Under the pieces are notes generated by a model. The model ran no database searches. It saw only the letters and a program-made list of their open reading frames with translations, and was not told the DNA's origin. 50,551 nucleotides of DNA from Deltaproteobacteria bacterium (GTDB lineage: Bacteria; Desulfobacterota; Desulfobacteria; Desulfobacterales; Desulfatibacillaceae), in assembly GCA_016235345.1 (NCBI GenBank), contig JACRLG010000008.1:1-50551 (forward strand), given 5' to 3'. How positions within the stretch are numbered: position 1 is the first letter of the stretch; each line of letters opens with the position of its first letter. The position numbers and the translations under genes are program-made. Below, in pieces: positions 8,475-16,759 of this stretch.

Positions 8475-9161
8475 CTAGTAGGGCTTTTCCAGGGCGTGAA
8501 GTAACTTTTCGTGGTCTTCCTGGGACATCTCCACGAACTTGACCCCCATTCCAAGGGGAAACTGCTCCGGGTCGTCGGTGCGCTTGCGGTTCCAGGCCAC
8601 CTCGCAAAGAAGGCCCAGCGGACCTGCGTCGTCCGGCAGTTGGAGATTCAGCTTGAACCTCTCCCCACGGGAAAGGGGGGAAGGGGTCTTGATGAAAAGT
8701 CCGCCGCAGGACGCGTTCTGGGAATATGCCTCAAGGTGCAGGTCACCGTGCTCGTACATTACGAACCAGGTCTTGGAAACACGAGGCTCGCGGCGGACCA
8801 GGCTTATTCCGGCAGCTGCGTCGGTGGTCTTTTTCAGGCGAAGGGTGAGGCACTCGAAAAGCTGGTAAAGCTCCGGGGAGAGGCCGTTGATCTCGTCCTC
8901 CAGTTGCTTCCGGTCCAGAACCGATAAAACGGTGTGGCCCACCGCCCTGGCGGTGGCGGAGCGCGGGGAGTCTGAAATAAAGGCCATTTCACCGAAAATC
9001 TCCCCCACCCGCAAGACCTCCAGGATCAGGCTGCGGCCTCCCACGTCCTTGCAGATCACCACGGCCCCGGTCTTCACCCGGTAGATGTCCCGGCCCAGGC
9101 TCCCTTCGGCGAAGATGACCTCTCCGTCAGCGAACGACTCCTCTCCGATTATTCTATACAC
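8475..9161 (-). CDS. Cyclic-nucleotide-binding domain plus PilZ domain protein
   Basis: A 228-residue soluble protein. Residues about 1-110 are a CRP-type cyclic-nucleotide-binding beta-roll, with the phosphate-cassette-like stretch GEIFGEMAFISDSPRSATAR. Residues about 120-228 form a PilZ domain with both c-di-GMP motifs: RxxxR (R123 to R127, RREPR) and (D/N)xSxxG (N149, S151, G154). It therefore looks like a two-input second-messenger sensor with no output domain. It is monocistronic, convergent with the upstream glycosyltransferase and divergent from trmO. Whether the first domain really binds a cyclic nucleotide is not established. Confidence 0.82.
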   Translation of the reverse strand: MYRIIGEESFADGEVIFAEGSLGRDIYRVKTGAVVICKDVGGRSLILEVLRVGEIFGEMAFISDSPRSATARAVGHTVLSVLDRKQLEDEINGLSPELYQLFECLTLRLKKTTDAAAGISLVRREPRVSKTWFVMYEHGDLHLEAYSQNASCGGLFIKTPSPLSRGERFKLNLQLPDDAGPLGLLCEVAWNRKRTDDPEQFPLGMGVKFVEMSQEDHEKLLHALEKPY

Positions 9162-9325
9162 TTAACGCCTCCTTTGATAGAGCGCGAACCAGGCGCGGTA
9201 ACGCCGGTTTTTAAAGCAATCCGTTTGATGATAGGAATCCACCATATCACAAGCCGCACGCCATACTCAACAGCCGGTTGCGACAATATGTTATAGACGG
9301 CAAAAAAAAGAAAAGGACCCCGCCC

Positions 9326-9724
9326 ATGAACTATTCAATGAAGCCCATAGGCGTCGTCAGGCACGAGTCCCAAACGGTTCCGCGCCACTGGTCGGTTTCG
9401 GACGTTTCAGGCAGGCTTGTCATAAACCCGGAATACACCACGGGGCTAAAGGACATCAGGCCCGGCGACAAGATAACGGTGCTTTTCGTTTTCCACCGCG
9501 CCCCGGAATTCGATCCCTCCCTCCTCATCCAGAAGCCGCCCCACACTGGAATCGAAACCGGCGTTTTTTCCATCTGCTCCCCGGTACGCCCGAATCCGGT
9601 GGGGCTTTCGGTGCTCACCGTTGGCAGGGTGGAGGAAAACGTCATTTTCGTCACGGGCCTCGATATGTTCGACGGTACGCCCATAATCGACATCAAGCCG
9701 TCATTTCCGCCGCCCGCAAAGTAG
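9326..9724 (+). CDS. trmO: TrmO-like tRNA (t6A37) N6-methyltransferase
   Basis: A 132-residue SAM-dependent methyltransferase of the TsaA/TrmO (YaeB) beta-barrel family. It methylates N6 of threonylcarbamoyl-A37 in certain tRNAs. Recognisable family blocks are KPIGVVRHE at the N-terminus, VLFVFHRAPEFD and the active-site loop SICSPVRPNPVGLSV. The ATG at 9326 has AAAGGA eight bases upstream; the open frame extends further, but into Lys-rich non-family sequence. It ends seven bases before the convergent MBL gene, with no terminator visible between them. It is short compared with E. coli TrmO (about 235 residues), as is common for single-domain members. Confidence 0.85.
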   Translation: MNYSMKPIGVVRHESQTVPRHWSVSDVSGRLVINPEYTTGLKDIRPGDKITVLFVFHRAPEFDPSLLIQKPPHTGIETGVFSICSPVRPNPVGLSVLTVGRVEENVIFVTGLDMFDGTPIIDIKPSFPPPAK

Positions 9725-9731
9725 GGCCGCC

Positions 9732-10415
9732 TCAAAGCCCGGAATCAGCGCCCGGATTCAGGAAGCGGCGGATGAACCGGGCCACCTCGGCCTTTCCCTC
9801 CACCACGCCGTAATGGCCCTCGCACAGGACGTCCGCGTTGAGGGAAAGAAGAAGGTTCAAGGAGCGCACGTAATCCTCCCGGTTTGAAAGAAAGGACGCC
9901 ACAAGGGGGCCGTGGACGTCCTGGCCGAAGAGTATCTTTTTGCCGTCAAGATGGGTGACGTAGGCCACCGAACCGGGGGTGTGGCCGGGGCAGTGGATGG
10001 CCTGGATTTTTAGGCTTCCCACAGAGAAAAGCTCCTGGCCTCCGGAAATTTGGTGATCAACGCGGACCGGAGGCATTTCCGCCCCGTACCAGGAGGCCGC
10101 TGTAACGGCTTTATCGCCGGACTCCAGAAAGGCCGAGTCCTTTTCATGGGCCACCACGGGGATGCCGAATTCCCGGCTCAAAAGGGCCGCTCCCGCCGCG
10201 TGGTCGTAGTGGCAGTGGGTGAGAAAGAGGAAGGAAAGCGAGGCTTCGGCTGGCAGAACGGCGCGTATGTTTTTCGAAAGCCGCTCGTGTTCGCGCCCGG
10301 TTCCGGCGTCGATCAGGGCGGCCCTGGTCCCGCCGCACACAAGATAAGCGGCGGCGTCCTCGTCGCAGGTGAGCCCCGGACCCGCCACCATCCACAGACC
10401 GTCGGATATTTTCAT
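9732..10415 (-). CDS. MBL-fold metallo-hydrolase (glyoxalase II-like)
   Basis: A 227-residue metallo-beta-lactamase-fold hydrolase. The dinuclear metal motif HxHxDH is complete (H67, H69, D71, H72 in THCHYDHAAG). It is followed by a later His in HCPGHTPGS, the bridging Asp in FGQDVHGP, and the final EGHYGVV. The substrate cannot be read from sequence; thioester or lactone hydrolases share this pattern. I start at the ATG at 10415 (MKISDGLW), which has GGAGG upstream. The frame is open for 35 more codons, but these overlap the end of priA. It probably follows priA in one transcript. Confidence 0.75.
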   Translation of the reverse strand: MKISDGLWMVAGPGLTCDEDAAAYLVCGGTRAALIDAGTGREHERLSKNIRAVLPAEASLSFLFLTHCHYDHAAGAALLSREFGIPVVAHEKDSAFLESGDKAVTAASWYGAEMPPVRVDHQISGGQELFSVGSLKIQAIHCPGHTPGSVAYVTHLDGKKILFGQDVHGPLVASFLSNREDYVRSLNLLLSLNADVLCEGHYGVVEGKAEVARFIRRFLNPGADSGL

Positions 10416-10482
10416 CGCCCTTACATCTCCTCCACGGCTGGCCCGCGCTCCCAGGATGTTAGCCGACCCGGCCACAAGCATC

Positions 10483-12924
10483 TCAAAGCATTGAAACAGG
10501 ATCAACATCCAGATACGCACTGGCCTTCCCGCCCGTACAGCGCCTTCCTATGGCCCCGGAGAGCGCGGCCAGAAATTCCCGGAAGCTCCTTGTCTCGTAG
10601 CCCTTCAAAAGCATCTGCCAGCGGTAGACGTTGGAAAGCCTCGAAATGGGCGCGGGCACCGGCCCCAGAACCACTATCCTGCCGCCCGCGTTCGCGGCGA
10701 GCACCCGGGCGTCCTCCCCTATAACAGAGGCGGTTTCCTCGGCCTTCGCCAGCTCCTTCGACATTATCCTCACCTGGGCAAGGCGCGTAAAGGGCGGATA
10801 CCCAAGCCCTTTGCGCAGGGAAAGCTCGGTGCCGTAAAAACCTTGGGCGTCCGCCGTTCTTGCGGCCTTGATGGAAAAATGGTCGGGGCTATAGGTCTGG
10901 ATTATCACGGTTCCGGGTTTTTCCCCCCTGCCAGCCCTTCCCATCACCTGGCTCACAAGCTGGTAGGTGCGCTCTCCGGCCCTAAAATCCGGAAAACTGA
11001 GGGACAAGTCGGCGCACACCACCCCCACAAGGGTTATTCCGGGAAAATCGTGGCCCTTGGCAACCATCTGGGTGCCTATTACGATATCCAGTTCACCCTT
11101 TCGCAGACCCGTCAAAACCGACACCAGGGCGTTTTTTTTTGCGGTGGTGTCCCGGTCGAGCCGCGCCAGACGGGCTTCGGGAAAGAGCTTGGAAACCGCC
11201 GCCTCCAGTTTTTCCGTGCCCACCCCCACAAGCTGAATCTTCTGGCTGCGGCAGTTGGGGCAGCCTGCGGAAAGCTCGTGGCAATACCCGCAGTAATGGC
11301 AGAGGCAGGAGTTCTGGTCCTTGTGATAGGTGAGGCTTACATCGCAGTTGACGCACCTTATAGCCCCGCCGCAGTCGGCGCAGAGGGCGAGATTGGAATA
11401 GCCCCGGCGGTTCAGGAACAGGAGTACCTGCTCCTTGCGGGCCAGCGTTTCGGTGATGGCGGAAACCAGCGGGCCGGAAAGAAGGGCCCCGTGCTTTCCC
11501 GCCTTGTTGAACCGAAGGTCCACCAGCCGCACTTCCGGGAAGGGGCGATCCTCCACCCTTTTTGTAAGGGCGATTTCCACGGACTTCCCGTTCTGCGCGT
11601 TATGGAGGCTCACCACCGAGGGCGTGGCCGAGCCCAGAACCGCCACGGCCCCGGAAAAACGCGCCCGCACCACCGCAAGGTCGCGGGCGTTGTACCGAAG
11701 GCCGCTTTCCTGCTTGTAGCTTTCGTCGTGCTCCTCGTCCACCACGATGAGGCCCAGGTTCGCGTGAGGGGCGAAGATGGCCGAACGCGCACCCACTGTA
11801 ACCGACACCTCGCCGCGTGCGGCCCTTATCCACTGGTCGTGGCGCTCGCCTTCGCTAAGCCCCGAATGGTAAACCGCCACCTTCTCGCCGAAACGCGCCC
11901 GAAAGCGCCTTTCCGTCTGGGTGATAAGGGCTATTTCCGGCACCAGCACCAGGGCCGAGAGCCCCTTTTCAACGGCCATGCGGGCCGCTTCCAGGTACAC
12001 CTCGGTCTTGCCGCTTCCGGTGACGCCGTTCAGAAGAAAGCAGGAAAAACCGTTTCCCAGCGCCGCCCCCACCTTTAAAAGCGCGGCCTTCTGCTCGTCC
12101 ATGAGCGCGGGAGGGCCGCAATCAGGTGTTACCTCGCTTCCGAATGGGTCCCGGTAAACGGGCTTGTCAAAGGTCACGATTTCGCCCGCGCCCGCCATGT
12201 CGGCAAGATGGCGGCCCACTGACGGGACCAGGATTTTCAAATCCCGCAGGAGCATGGCCCCGCGTTCGGAAAGGATGGAAAGCGCCCTGTGGCGGCCCTT
12301 GAGTCTTGGGGATGCGGAGGAGACGGGAACAAGGCCAAGCACCCAGGACTCGGTCTTGGGGCCGAAGCGGTCCGAGACGGCCACGGGCCCGCATTTCACA
12401 AGGCCCCGGTCAAGGAGCCGGAAAACAGAGGCCCGCCTTTTCCGGTCGTCCCCGCAAAAATCGGAGAGCAGAACCGCGCCGGATTTTTCCAGAGCCTCAA
12501 GTACGCCCTGTTCCGGGCCGTCCAAACCGGATTTGGCCGCCCCGCCAACATTATCGGAAACGCAGACCTCAAGGGCCGCCCCGCAGTCGGCCCCGGTGGG
12601 CAGGGCCTCCTTGATTACGAGCCCCGTGGGATAAAAATAGTAGTCGGCCACCCAGCGGAAAAAGGGGATCATTGATTCGGGAAAAAGTGGACAGGGGTCC
12701 AAGACGTCGGCCACGGGCTTCAGGCTAAAACCTTCCACGGGTTCGCCCGGCCCCAGGACATAGCCCATTGACGCCCCCCGCCCAAGTGGGACCAGCACGC
12801 GCTTTCCGGCCAGGGCAAGCCCCGAAAGGCTCTCCGGCACCGAATAGGTGAGGGTGCGGGCAATGTTGGCCGCCACCGCCACCTCAACCAGTTCCGCATT
12901 GTCGAAAGACAAGGGCCGCCTCAC
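10483..12924 (-). CDS. priA: Primosomal replication helicase PriA
   Basis: An 813-residue superfamily 2 helicase that restarts stalled replication forks. The N-terminal DNA-binding domain (about 1-110) is followed by the helicase core: Walker A GVTGSGKT near residue 300, the DEAH-type box as DEEHDESYK, and LGSATPS. A Cys-rich zinc-binding insertion near residues 515-555 contains CADC, CVNC, CHYCGYC and CPNC. The later ATPase block GTQMVAKGHDF and VMGRAGRG are intact. The start is GTG at 12924, giving a GTGA overlap with the stop of the upstream aminopeptidase gene. Confidence 0.95.
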   Translation of the reverse strand: MRRPLSFDNAELVEVAVAANIARTLTYSVPESLSGLALAGKRVLVPLGRGASMGYVLGPGEPVEGFSLKPVADVLDPCPLFPESMIPFFRWVADYYFYPTGLVIKEALPTGADCGAALEVCVSDNVGGAAKSGLDGPEQGVLEALEKSGAVLLSDFCGDDRKRRASVFRLLDRGLVKCGPVAVSDRFGPKTESWVLGLVPVSSASPRLKGRHRALSILSERGAMLLRDLKILVPSVGRHLADMAGAGEIVTFDKPVYRDPFGSEVTPDCGPPALMDEQKAALLKVGAALGNGFSCFLLNGVTGSGKTEVYLEAARMAVEKGLSALVLVPEIALITQTERRFRARFGEKVAVYHSGLSEGERHDQWIRAARGEVSVTVGARSAIFAPHANLGLIVVDEEHDESYKQESGLRYNARDLAVVRARFSGAVAVLGSATPSVVSLHNAQNGKSVEIALTKRVEDRPFPEVRLVDLRFNKAGKHGALLSGPLVSAITETLARKEQVLLFLNRRGYSNLALCADCGGAIRCVNCDVSLTYHKDQNSCLCHYCGYCHELSAGCPNCRSQKIQLVGVGTEKLEAAVSKLFPEARLARLDRDTTAKKNALVSVLTGLRKGELDIVIGTQMVAKGHDFPGITLVGVVCADLSLSFPDFRAGERTYQLVSQVMGRAGRGEKPGTVIIQTYSPDHFSIKAARTADAQGFYGTELSLRKGLGYPPFTRLAQVRIMSKELAKAEETASVIGEDARVLAANAGGRIVVLGPVPAPISRLSNVYRWQMLLKGYETRSFREFLAALSGAIGRRCTGGKASAYLDVDPVSML

Positions 12925-14126
12925 TCGTTCATTGCGAACTGGCCGTTTTCGTAGATGATCTTCTTCTCGCCTGAAACAAGCGTTGCCGTGACGGTCTTTT
13001 TTTCGGTGTTTACAAGGTCCCAGTGAAGGGCCGAGTCGTTGAATCCGAGTTCCTTCTTGAGTGCCGGGGTAAATTGCTCCTGGTCGCCTGAAAAGGTGTC
13101 CGCGTAGGAGGAGCCAAGGGCCACGTGGCAGTTGCCGAAGCGCCCGCCGAAGTTCTCGTCGAAAAGGGTGTTGGCCATAAACCTGTCTATGCGGGAAAAT
13201 CGGCGGTCAGTAAGGGAGAACTCGCCCAGGCGGCAGGCCCCGGCGTCCATCTCCACCTGCTTTTTCAGGAATTCCTCGCCCTCGTCGGCGCGGGCATCGA
13301 TCACCCGGCCCTTCTCGAACACCAGGGTGACGCCCTTTATGTAGTTGCCGTAGCGGAAGGAGGGCTGGTCCGCGTGATAGACGCCTTCCGTGCCGTTATA
13401 ATCGGGCGAGATGAAAACCTCGAAACTGGGTATGTTGTGGCCGGACACGCCTGCCCAGCGCCGCTGTTTTCCTGGGGTGACGGTAAGGTCGCAGCGCTCG
13501 CTTTTTACTTGCAGGGATTCGATCTCCATCCCGTTCAGCCAGGCCTTCAGCTTTTGGGTCTTGTCGAAGATCCCCTTCCAGCGCGAGACCGGGTCCGGGT
13601 CGTCCAGAAAGCAGGCCGCCCGCCACTGCCTTCCGTAGGCCGCAAGGGTGGTTTTGGCCTGGGCCGCAAGGGCCTTGGTGGGCACTATCCCAAGGGTCCA
13701 GCCGAAGGAGCCCTTCTGCTCATGCCGGTCCAGAATGTCCCGCAAGGGCTTTCGGGAAAGGGACGCCGCCGAAAGAAGATCGGGCGGCGAGTCTTTCAGG
13801 TGGGTGAGGGATTCCGGGGCGATAAGGTAGATGGAGCCTTGGATTCCCTCGTAAAGCTCGGTCTCTCCGGGCGGGATGAAGGCCGCCTGGGCCTTGTCGG
13901 CCACGGAAAAGAACTGTCGTTCGAGGCCCGCCGTGGGCATGAGGCGCATGACCGGGTGAAATCCGTGTTCCAGCACCTTTTTCTGGACAACCTCGGCCAC
14001 CGAAAGCGCCGGAAGATCGAACCGCACCAGTATGATGTCGCCTTTGGCGTACTTTTCGGTGCGGGCGGTGAAAAGCCCCCACAGAAGCACGTCGGCGTAT
14101 CGTTCCATGATCTCTTTTGAAAGCAT
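12921..14126 (-). CDS. M29-family (thermophilic-type) aminopeptidase
   Basis: A 401-residue metallopeptidase of family M29 (aminopeptidase T/PepS/AmpS type). It should be a cytosolic enzyme that removes N-terminal residues using two metal ions. Family signatures are HNIPSFEVFISP (the catalytic Glu region), the stretch GEFSLTDRRFSRIDRFMANTLFDENFGG, the metal-ligand region GNCHVALGSSYAD, and LHWDLV near the C-terminus (HxD). The length is typical. Its stop overlaps the priA start in the same operon. A promoter-like sequence lies just upstream. Confidence 0.85.
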   Translation of the reverse strand: MLSKEIMERYADVLLWGLFTARTEKYAKGDIILVRFDLPALSVAEVVQKKVLEHGFHPVMRLMPTAGLERQFFSVADKAQAAFIPPGETELYEGIQGSIYLIAPESLTHLKDSPPDLLSAASLSRKPLRDILDRHEQKGSFGWTLGIVPTKALAAQAKTTLAAYGRQWRAACFLDDPDPVSRWKGIFDKTQKLKAWLNGMEIESLQVKSERCDLTVTPGKQRRWAGVSGHNIPSFEVFISPDYNGTEGVYHADQPSFRYGNYIKGVTLVFEKGRVIDARADEGEEFLKKQVEMDAGACRLGEFSLTDRRFSRIDRFMANTLFDENFGGRFGNCHVALGSSYADTFSGDQEQFTPALKKELGFNDSALHWDLVNTEKKTVTATLVSGEKKIIYENGQFAMNE

Positions 14127-14179
14127 CGGGCCTCCATGTATAAGGACGGATGAAAGCTAAAAAACCTCTACGGATGGGA

Positions 14180-14208
14180 TTCGTAACAGATAAGCGAAAG
14201 GTATTCAA
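14180..14208 (-). promoter_or_regulatory. Candidate promoter of the M29 peptidase-priA-MBL operon
   Basis: On the minus strand TTGAAT (14208-14203) and TACGAA (14185-14180) are separated by 17 bases, and the -10 is followed closely by the gene. The same -10 hexamer, TACGAA, occurs in the candidate nuo promoter. This is a sequence-only inference. Confidence 0.4.
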
Positions 14209-14253
14209 TGGCCGGGCGGGGAGTTTTACGGCAGGATACATGGAATCCGACGC

Positions 14254-14289
14254 AAAAAGGGGGTGGGAAACGCCCCTTGCCCCCCTTTT
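14254..14289 (-). terminator. Rho-independent terminator after the qrc operon
   Basis: AAAAGGGGG and CCCCCTTTT arms (about 14281-14289 and 14254-14263) flank a loop. On the minus strand the stem ends in a T-run at 14258-14254. It lies 30 bases after the stop of the small membrane-protein gene, so it would end the qrc transcript before the next operon. Confidence 0.6.
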
Positions 14290-14318
14290 GAAAAATCGGC
14301 CTTCTGGCGGCAAATACA

Positions 14319-14483
14319 TCAGTGATGCCCGTCTTCGCCCTCTTCGCCGGAAAGGGTGTCCTTCACCGATTTGGCCACAACATAGGTGACCCCGGCACCT
14401 ATGATGGCAAGGGCGTACCACAGGCCGCCCATGAAGATGATGTGGCTCGCGTCCCAGGCCCATTCAAAGATGAAGGGAAACAT
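14319..14483 (-). CDS. Small single-pass membrane protein at the end of the qrc operon
   Basis: A 54-codon open frame, ATG at 14483 and TGA at 14319. It has an unusually good ribosome-binding site (AGGAAGGA, centred about nine bases upstream). The protein starts MFPFIFEWAWDASH, then has one predicted membrane helix (about residues 15-38, rich in Gly/Ala/Ile/Val). It ends in a short acidic, His-containing tail (SGEEGEDGHH). It follows qrcD by 92 bases, and a terminator comes right after it, so it belongs to the qrc transcription unit. I do not recognise a family. It may be an accessory subunit that contacts QrcD. Confidence 0.7.
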   Translation of the reverse strand: MFPFIFEWAWDASHIIFMGGLWYALAIIGAGVTYVVAKSVKDTLSGEEGEDGHH

Positions 14484-14575
14484 GGAAAAGTCCTTCCTGT
14501 TGCGCTTTCAAAAAATATGGTAATAAATCAATTCGTTGGGCTTCGTTTCTCAGCCCAGCCTACAAGACTGCCTGC

Positions 14576-15874
14576 TCAATGACCGTCTTTTTCGCCGACC
14601 TCAAGGGGAAAAAGCGGCAGATAACGGTGCGACAAGGACACCAGGAGCACGCCGTAGGCCACGGGCAGGATGGTTGTTGCAATCTCCTGCCAGGTGGGGA
14701 CGTACATGGCCCACTTGTCGAAGCTCAAGACCGGTATCGCGTTGGTCTGGACCACCATGGCCCAGCGGTTGACGCACACCCCCATGACTGCCAGTACCAG
14801 GGCGAGAGTGAAGATCGCCCGATTTTCGCGGGCCTTGGGGATCAGAAGAACCGCCGCCGGAATTATTCCGCCGATGACAATTTCAAGGGCAAGGAACCAG
14901 TACCCGTAAAAGGGGCCGGATGCGTAGAAGTCCGAGAGCGAAAAGCCCGCCCCGGGAGCCGTAACCTGCGCCCAATAGACGGTGTCGATGATTTTGGCGA
15001 TGATGTAGGTGCCCATCATCCAGCCGGAAACCTTTGCCAGAAAGCGCATGGTTTCATCGGGCACCAGCTTCTTTTTTGTGACGGCCTCGATTATGCGGGT
15101 TAAAAGCATGGTGAAGCAGGGACCGTAGGCCGCCGCCGACCATGTGAAAAGGAAGAAGGTCCAGGGCCAGATGAACACTCCCTCGCGGGCCGCAAAGGGC
15201 CTGCCGTAGAGCACTCCGGCGAGTCCGCCCAGGCTTCCCTGGTGGAAAAAGGACAGGAAAACGCCGGTTGCCGCGAAAACCGCCATTGAGCCGTGGAAAT
15301 TTTTGACCAGGTTCCGGAAAAAGGGAACCTTGGAAAGCACCCGGTTTTCCAGGATGTTGGGAAAATATTCTATGGTCAGCACGATAAAGTAGCACGAAAG
15401 GCAGAAGGCCACTTCGGTCAGCATGGAATGCACGTTGGCGTGCCAGAAAATGAACCAGCCGCGAAGTGGCTGGCCTATGTCTATTGCAAGAATCAGAAGG
15501 GCCGAGCTGTAGCAGATGAAGCCGATCAAAACCGCGTAATTCACTATGTATTTCAGCGGTTTCTCGTGCCCCAGAACGTATTTCAGAAAGCCCGTGAAAA
15601 AGGCCCCGCCGCCCAGGGCGATTACGGCGAGATCCGCCCAAATCCACAGGGCGAATCCGTAGTAATCGTTCATACCGGTCTGGTTCAAGCCGAAAATCCA
15701 GCACAGGGCGGCGGCATAGACCCCCCAAAGGGCCACCACGCCCCAGAACCCCATCCACAGGGTAAACTTCCACAGGGGCGCGCGGGTGACGCCCTTTGGC
15801 TGAAGCGCCTCGTCCCAGGCCAGGATTGTTCCCGCAAGGCCCCTTTTTTCCCGGTTATCGAGCACGGCTTCCAT
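14576..15874 (-). CDS. qrcD: Menaquinone reductase integral membrane subunit QrcD (NrfD/PsrC family)
   Basis: A 432-residue membrane protein with about ten hydrophobic helices, of the NrfD/PsrC/HybB family. It should hold the menaquinone site of the Qrc complex. The charged residues in and beside helices (for example WADLAVIALGGGAFFTGF and AIDIGQPLRGWFIFWH) are typical of this family. It is the last known gene of the qrcABCD set, 17 bases after qrcC. The ATG at 15874 is preceded by AAGGAGAA. The C-terminus ends in a short cytoplasmic tail (EVGEKDGH). Confidence 0.9.
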   Translation of the reverse strand: MEAVLDNREKRGLAGTILAWDEALQPKGVTRAPLWKFTLWMGFWGVVALWGVYAAALCWIFGLNQTGMNDYYGFALWIWADLAVIALGGGAFFTGFLKYVLGHEKPLKYIVNYAVLIGFICYSSALLILAIDIGQPLRGWFIFWHANVHSMLTEVAFCLSCYFIVLTIEYFPNILENRVLSKVPFFRNLVKNFHGSMAVFAATGVFLSFFHQGSLGGLAGVLYGRPFAAREGVFIWPWTFFLFTWSAAAYGPCFTMLLTRIIEAVTKKKLVPDETMRFLAKVSGWMMGTYIIAKIIDTVYWAQVTAPGAGFSLSDFYASGPFYGYWFLALEIVIGGIIPAAVLLIPKARENRAIFTLALVLAVMGVCVNRWAMVVQTNAIPVLSFDKWAMYVPTWQEIATTILPVAYGVLLVSLSHRYLPLFPLEVGEKDGH

Positions 15875-15891
15875 TCACTTCTCCTTGGCCT

Positions 15892-16689
15892 CTACCCTGC
15901 TGTCTTCTCATCATTTACCGTGCGGTCAGCCGCTTTTCTAATCCACTCGTGCCGGGTGGTGTAATAAACCTTGGGCTCGGTGCCCAGCCGCTCCAGAAGG
16001 CGGAAAACGTAAAGGCCCTTCACCGGCTGGCGAAGGCGGTAAACCGCGTGTTTCGGGTCGTCCAGGTCGCCGAAGGCGATGGCCCCGGAAGGGCAGCTTT
16101 GGGTGCAGGCTGTCTGGTACTCGCCTTCTTCCAACTCCTTCCGCTTTTCATAGAAAGCCTTGTCCATGGCCTTTTGATAACGATGAAAGCAGAAGCTGCA
16201 CTTTTCCACAACGCCGCGCATTCTAAGGCTTACGTCCGGGTTCAGCATCTTTTCCATGCCCTTGGGATAAACCGGATCGAACCAGTTGAAGTACCGGGCA
16301 TGGTAGGGGCAGGCCGCCATGCAGTACCGGCACCCGAAGCAGCGGGTGGGTATCTGGCTCACGATTCCGGTTTCGGCGCTGTAATCCGTGGCCACAGCCG
16401 GGCAGACCGACACACAGGGGCTGTGCCCGTGGCCGCCCTTTCCGGCGCAGTGCATGCAGGGCCGGGGCAGGAAACAGGTGCGGGCTTCCGGGAAGCCCTT
16501 GCCGTTATCAAAGCTGTACACCCGCATCCAGGTTATTGATTTCTTCTTGTCCGTCTCGTCGGGCCGCGCGGTCACGTTGTTTTCAGCCATGCAGGCCACC
16601 ATGCAGGAGCCGCAGCCCGTGCATTTATCCAGATCGATGACCATGCCGTAGCGCCTGTGGCGGACGGATGTTTTTTCGGCTTCACTCAT
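15892..16689 (-). CDS. qrcC: Menaquinone reductase iron-sulfur subunit QrcC
   Basis: A 265-residue ferredoxin-type protein with four cysteine clusters. The first is C23-C26-C29-C33 (DKCTGCGSCMVAC). The second is around CMHC...CVSVCP, the third is RCFGCRYCMAACP, and the last is split between KCSFC and CTQSCPSGAI. It should carry electrons from QrcB/QrcA to the membrane subunit QrcD. No signal peptide is visible, as is usual for subunits exported together with a Tat partner. It lies between qrcB and qrcD. Confidence 0.9.
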   Translation of the reverse strand: MSEAEKTSVRHRRYGMVIDLDKCTGCGSCMVACMAENNVTARPDETDKKKSITWMRVYSFDNGKGFPEARTCFLPRPCMHCAGKGGHGHSPCVSVCPAVATDYSAETGIVSQIPTRCFGCRYCMAACPYHARYFNWFDPVYPKGMEKMLNPDVSLRMRGVVEKCSFCFHRYQKAMDKAFYEKRKELEEGEYQTACTQSCPSGAIAFGDLDDPKHAVYRLRQPVKGLYVFRLLERLGTEPKVYYTTRHEWIRKAADRTVNDEKTAG

Positions 16690-16759
16690 TTGAAACCTCT
16701 ATCGTAAAAACGCCTCAGTAGCGACAGGGATGTGCGTATAACCCCCAGCCCCTCGTAAT

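Noticed and set aside
10843-12078. Plus-strand open frame of 411 codons opposite priA
   Set aside because: It is antisense to the PriA helicase and zinc motifs, with no ribosome-binding site and no recognisable domain.
13125-14120. Plus-strand open frame of 331 codons opposite the M29 peptidase
   Set aside because: It is antisense to a gene with intact M29 signatures; codon use and product look like a GC-driven shadow.
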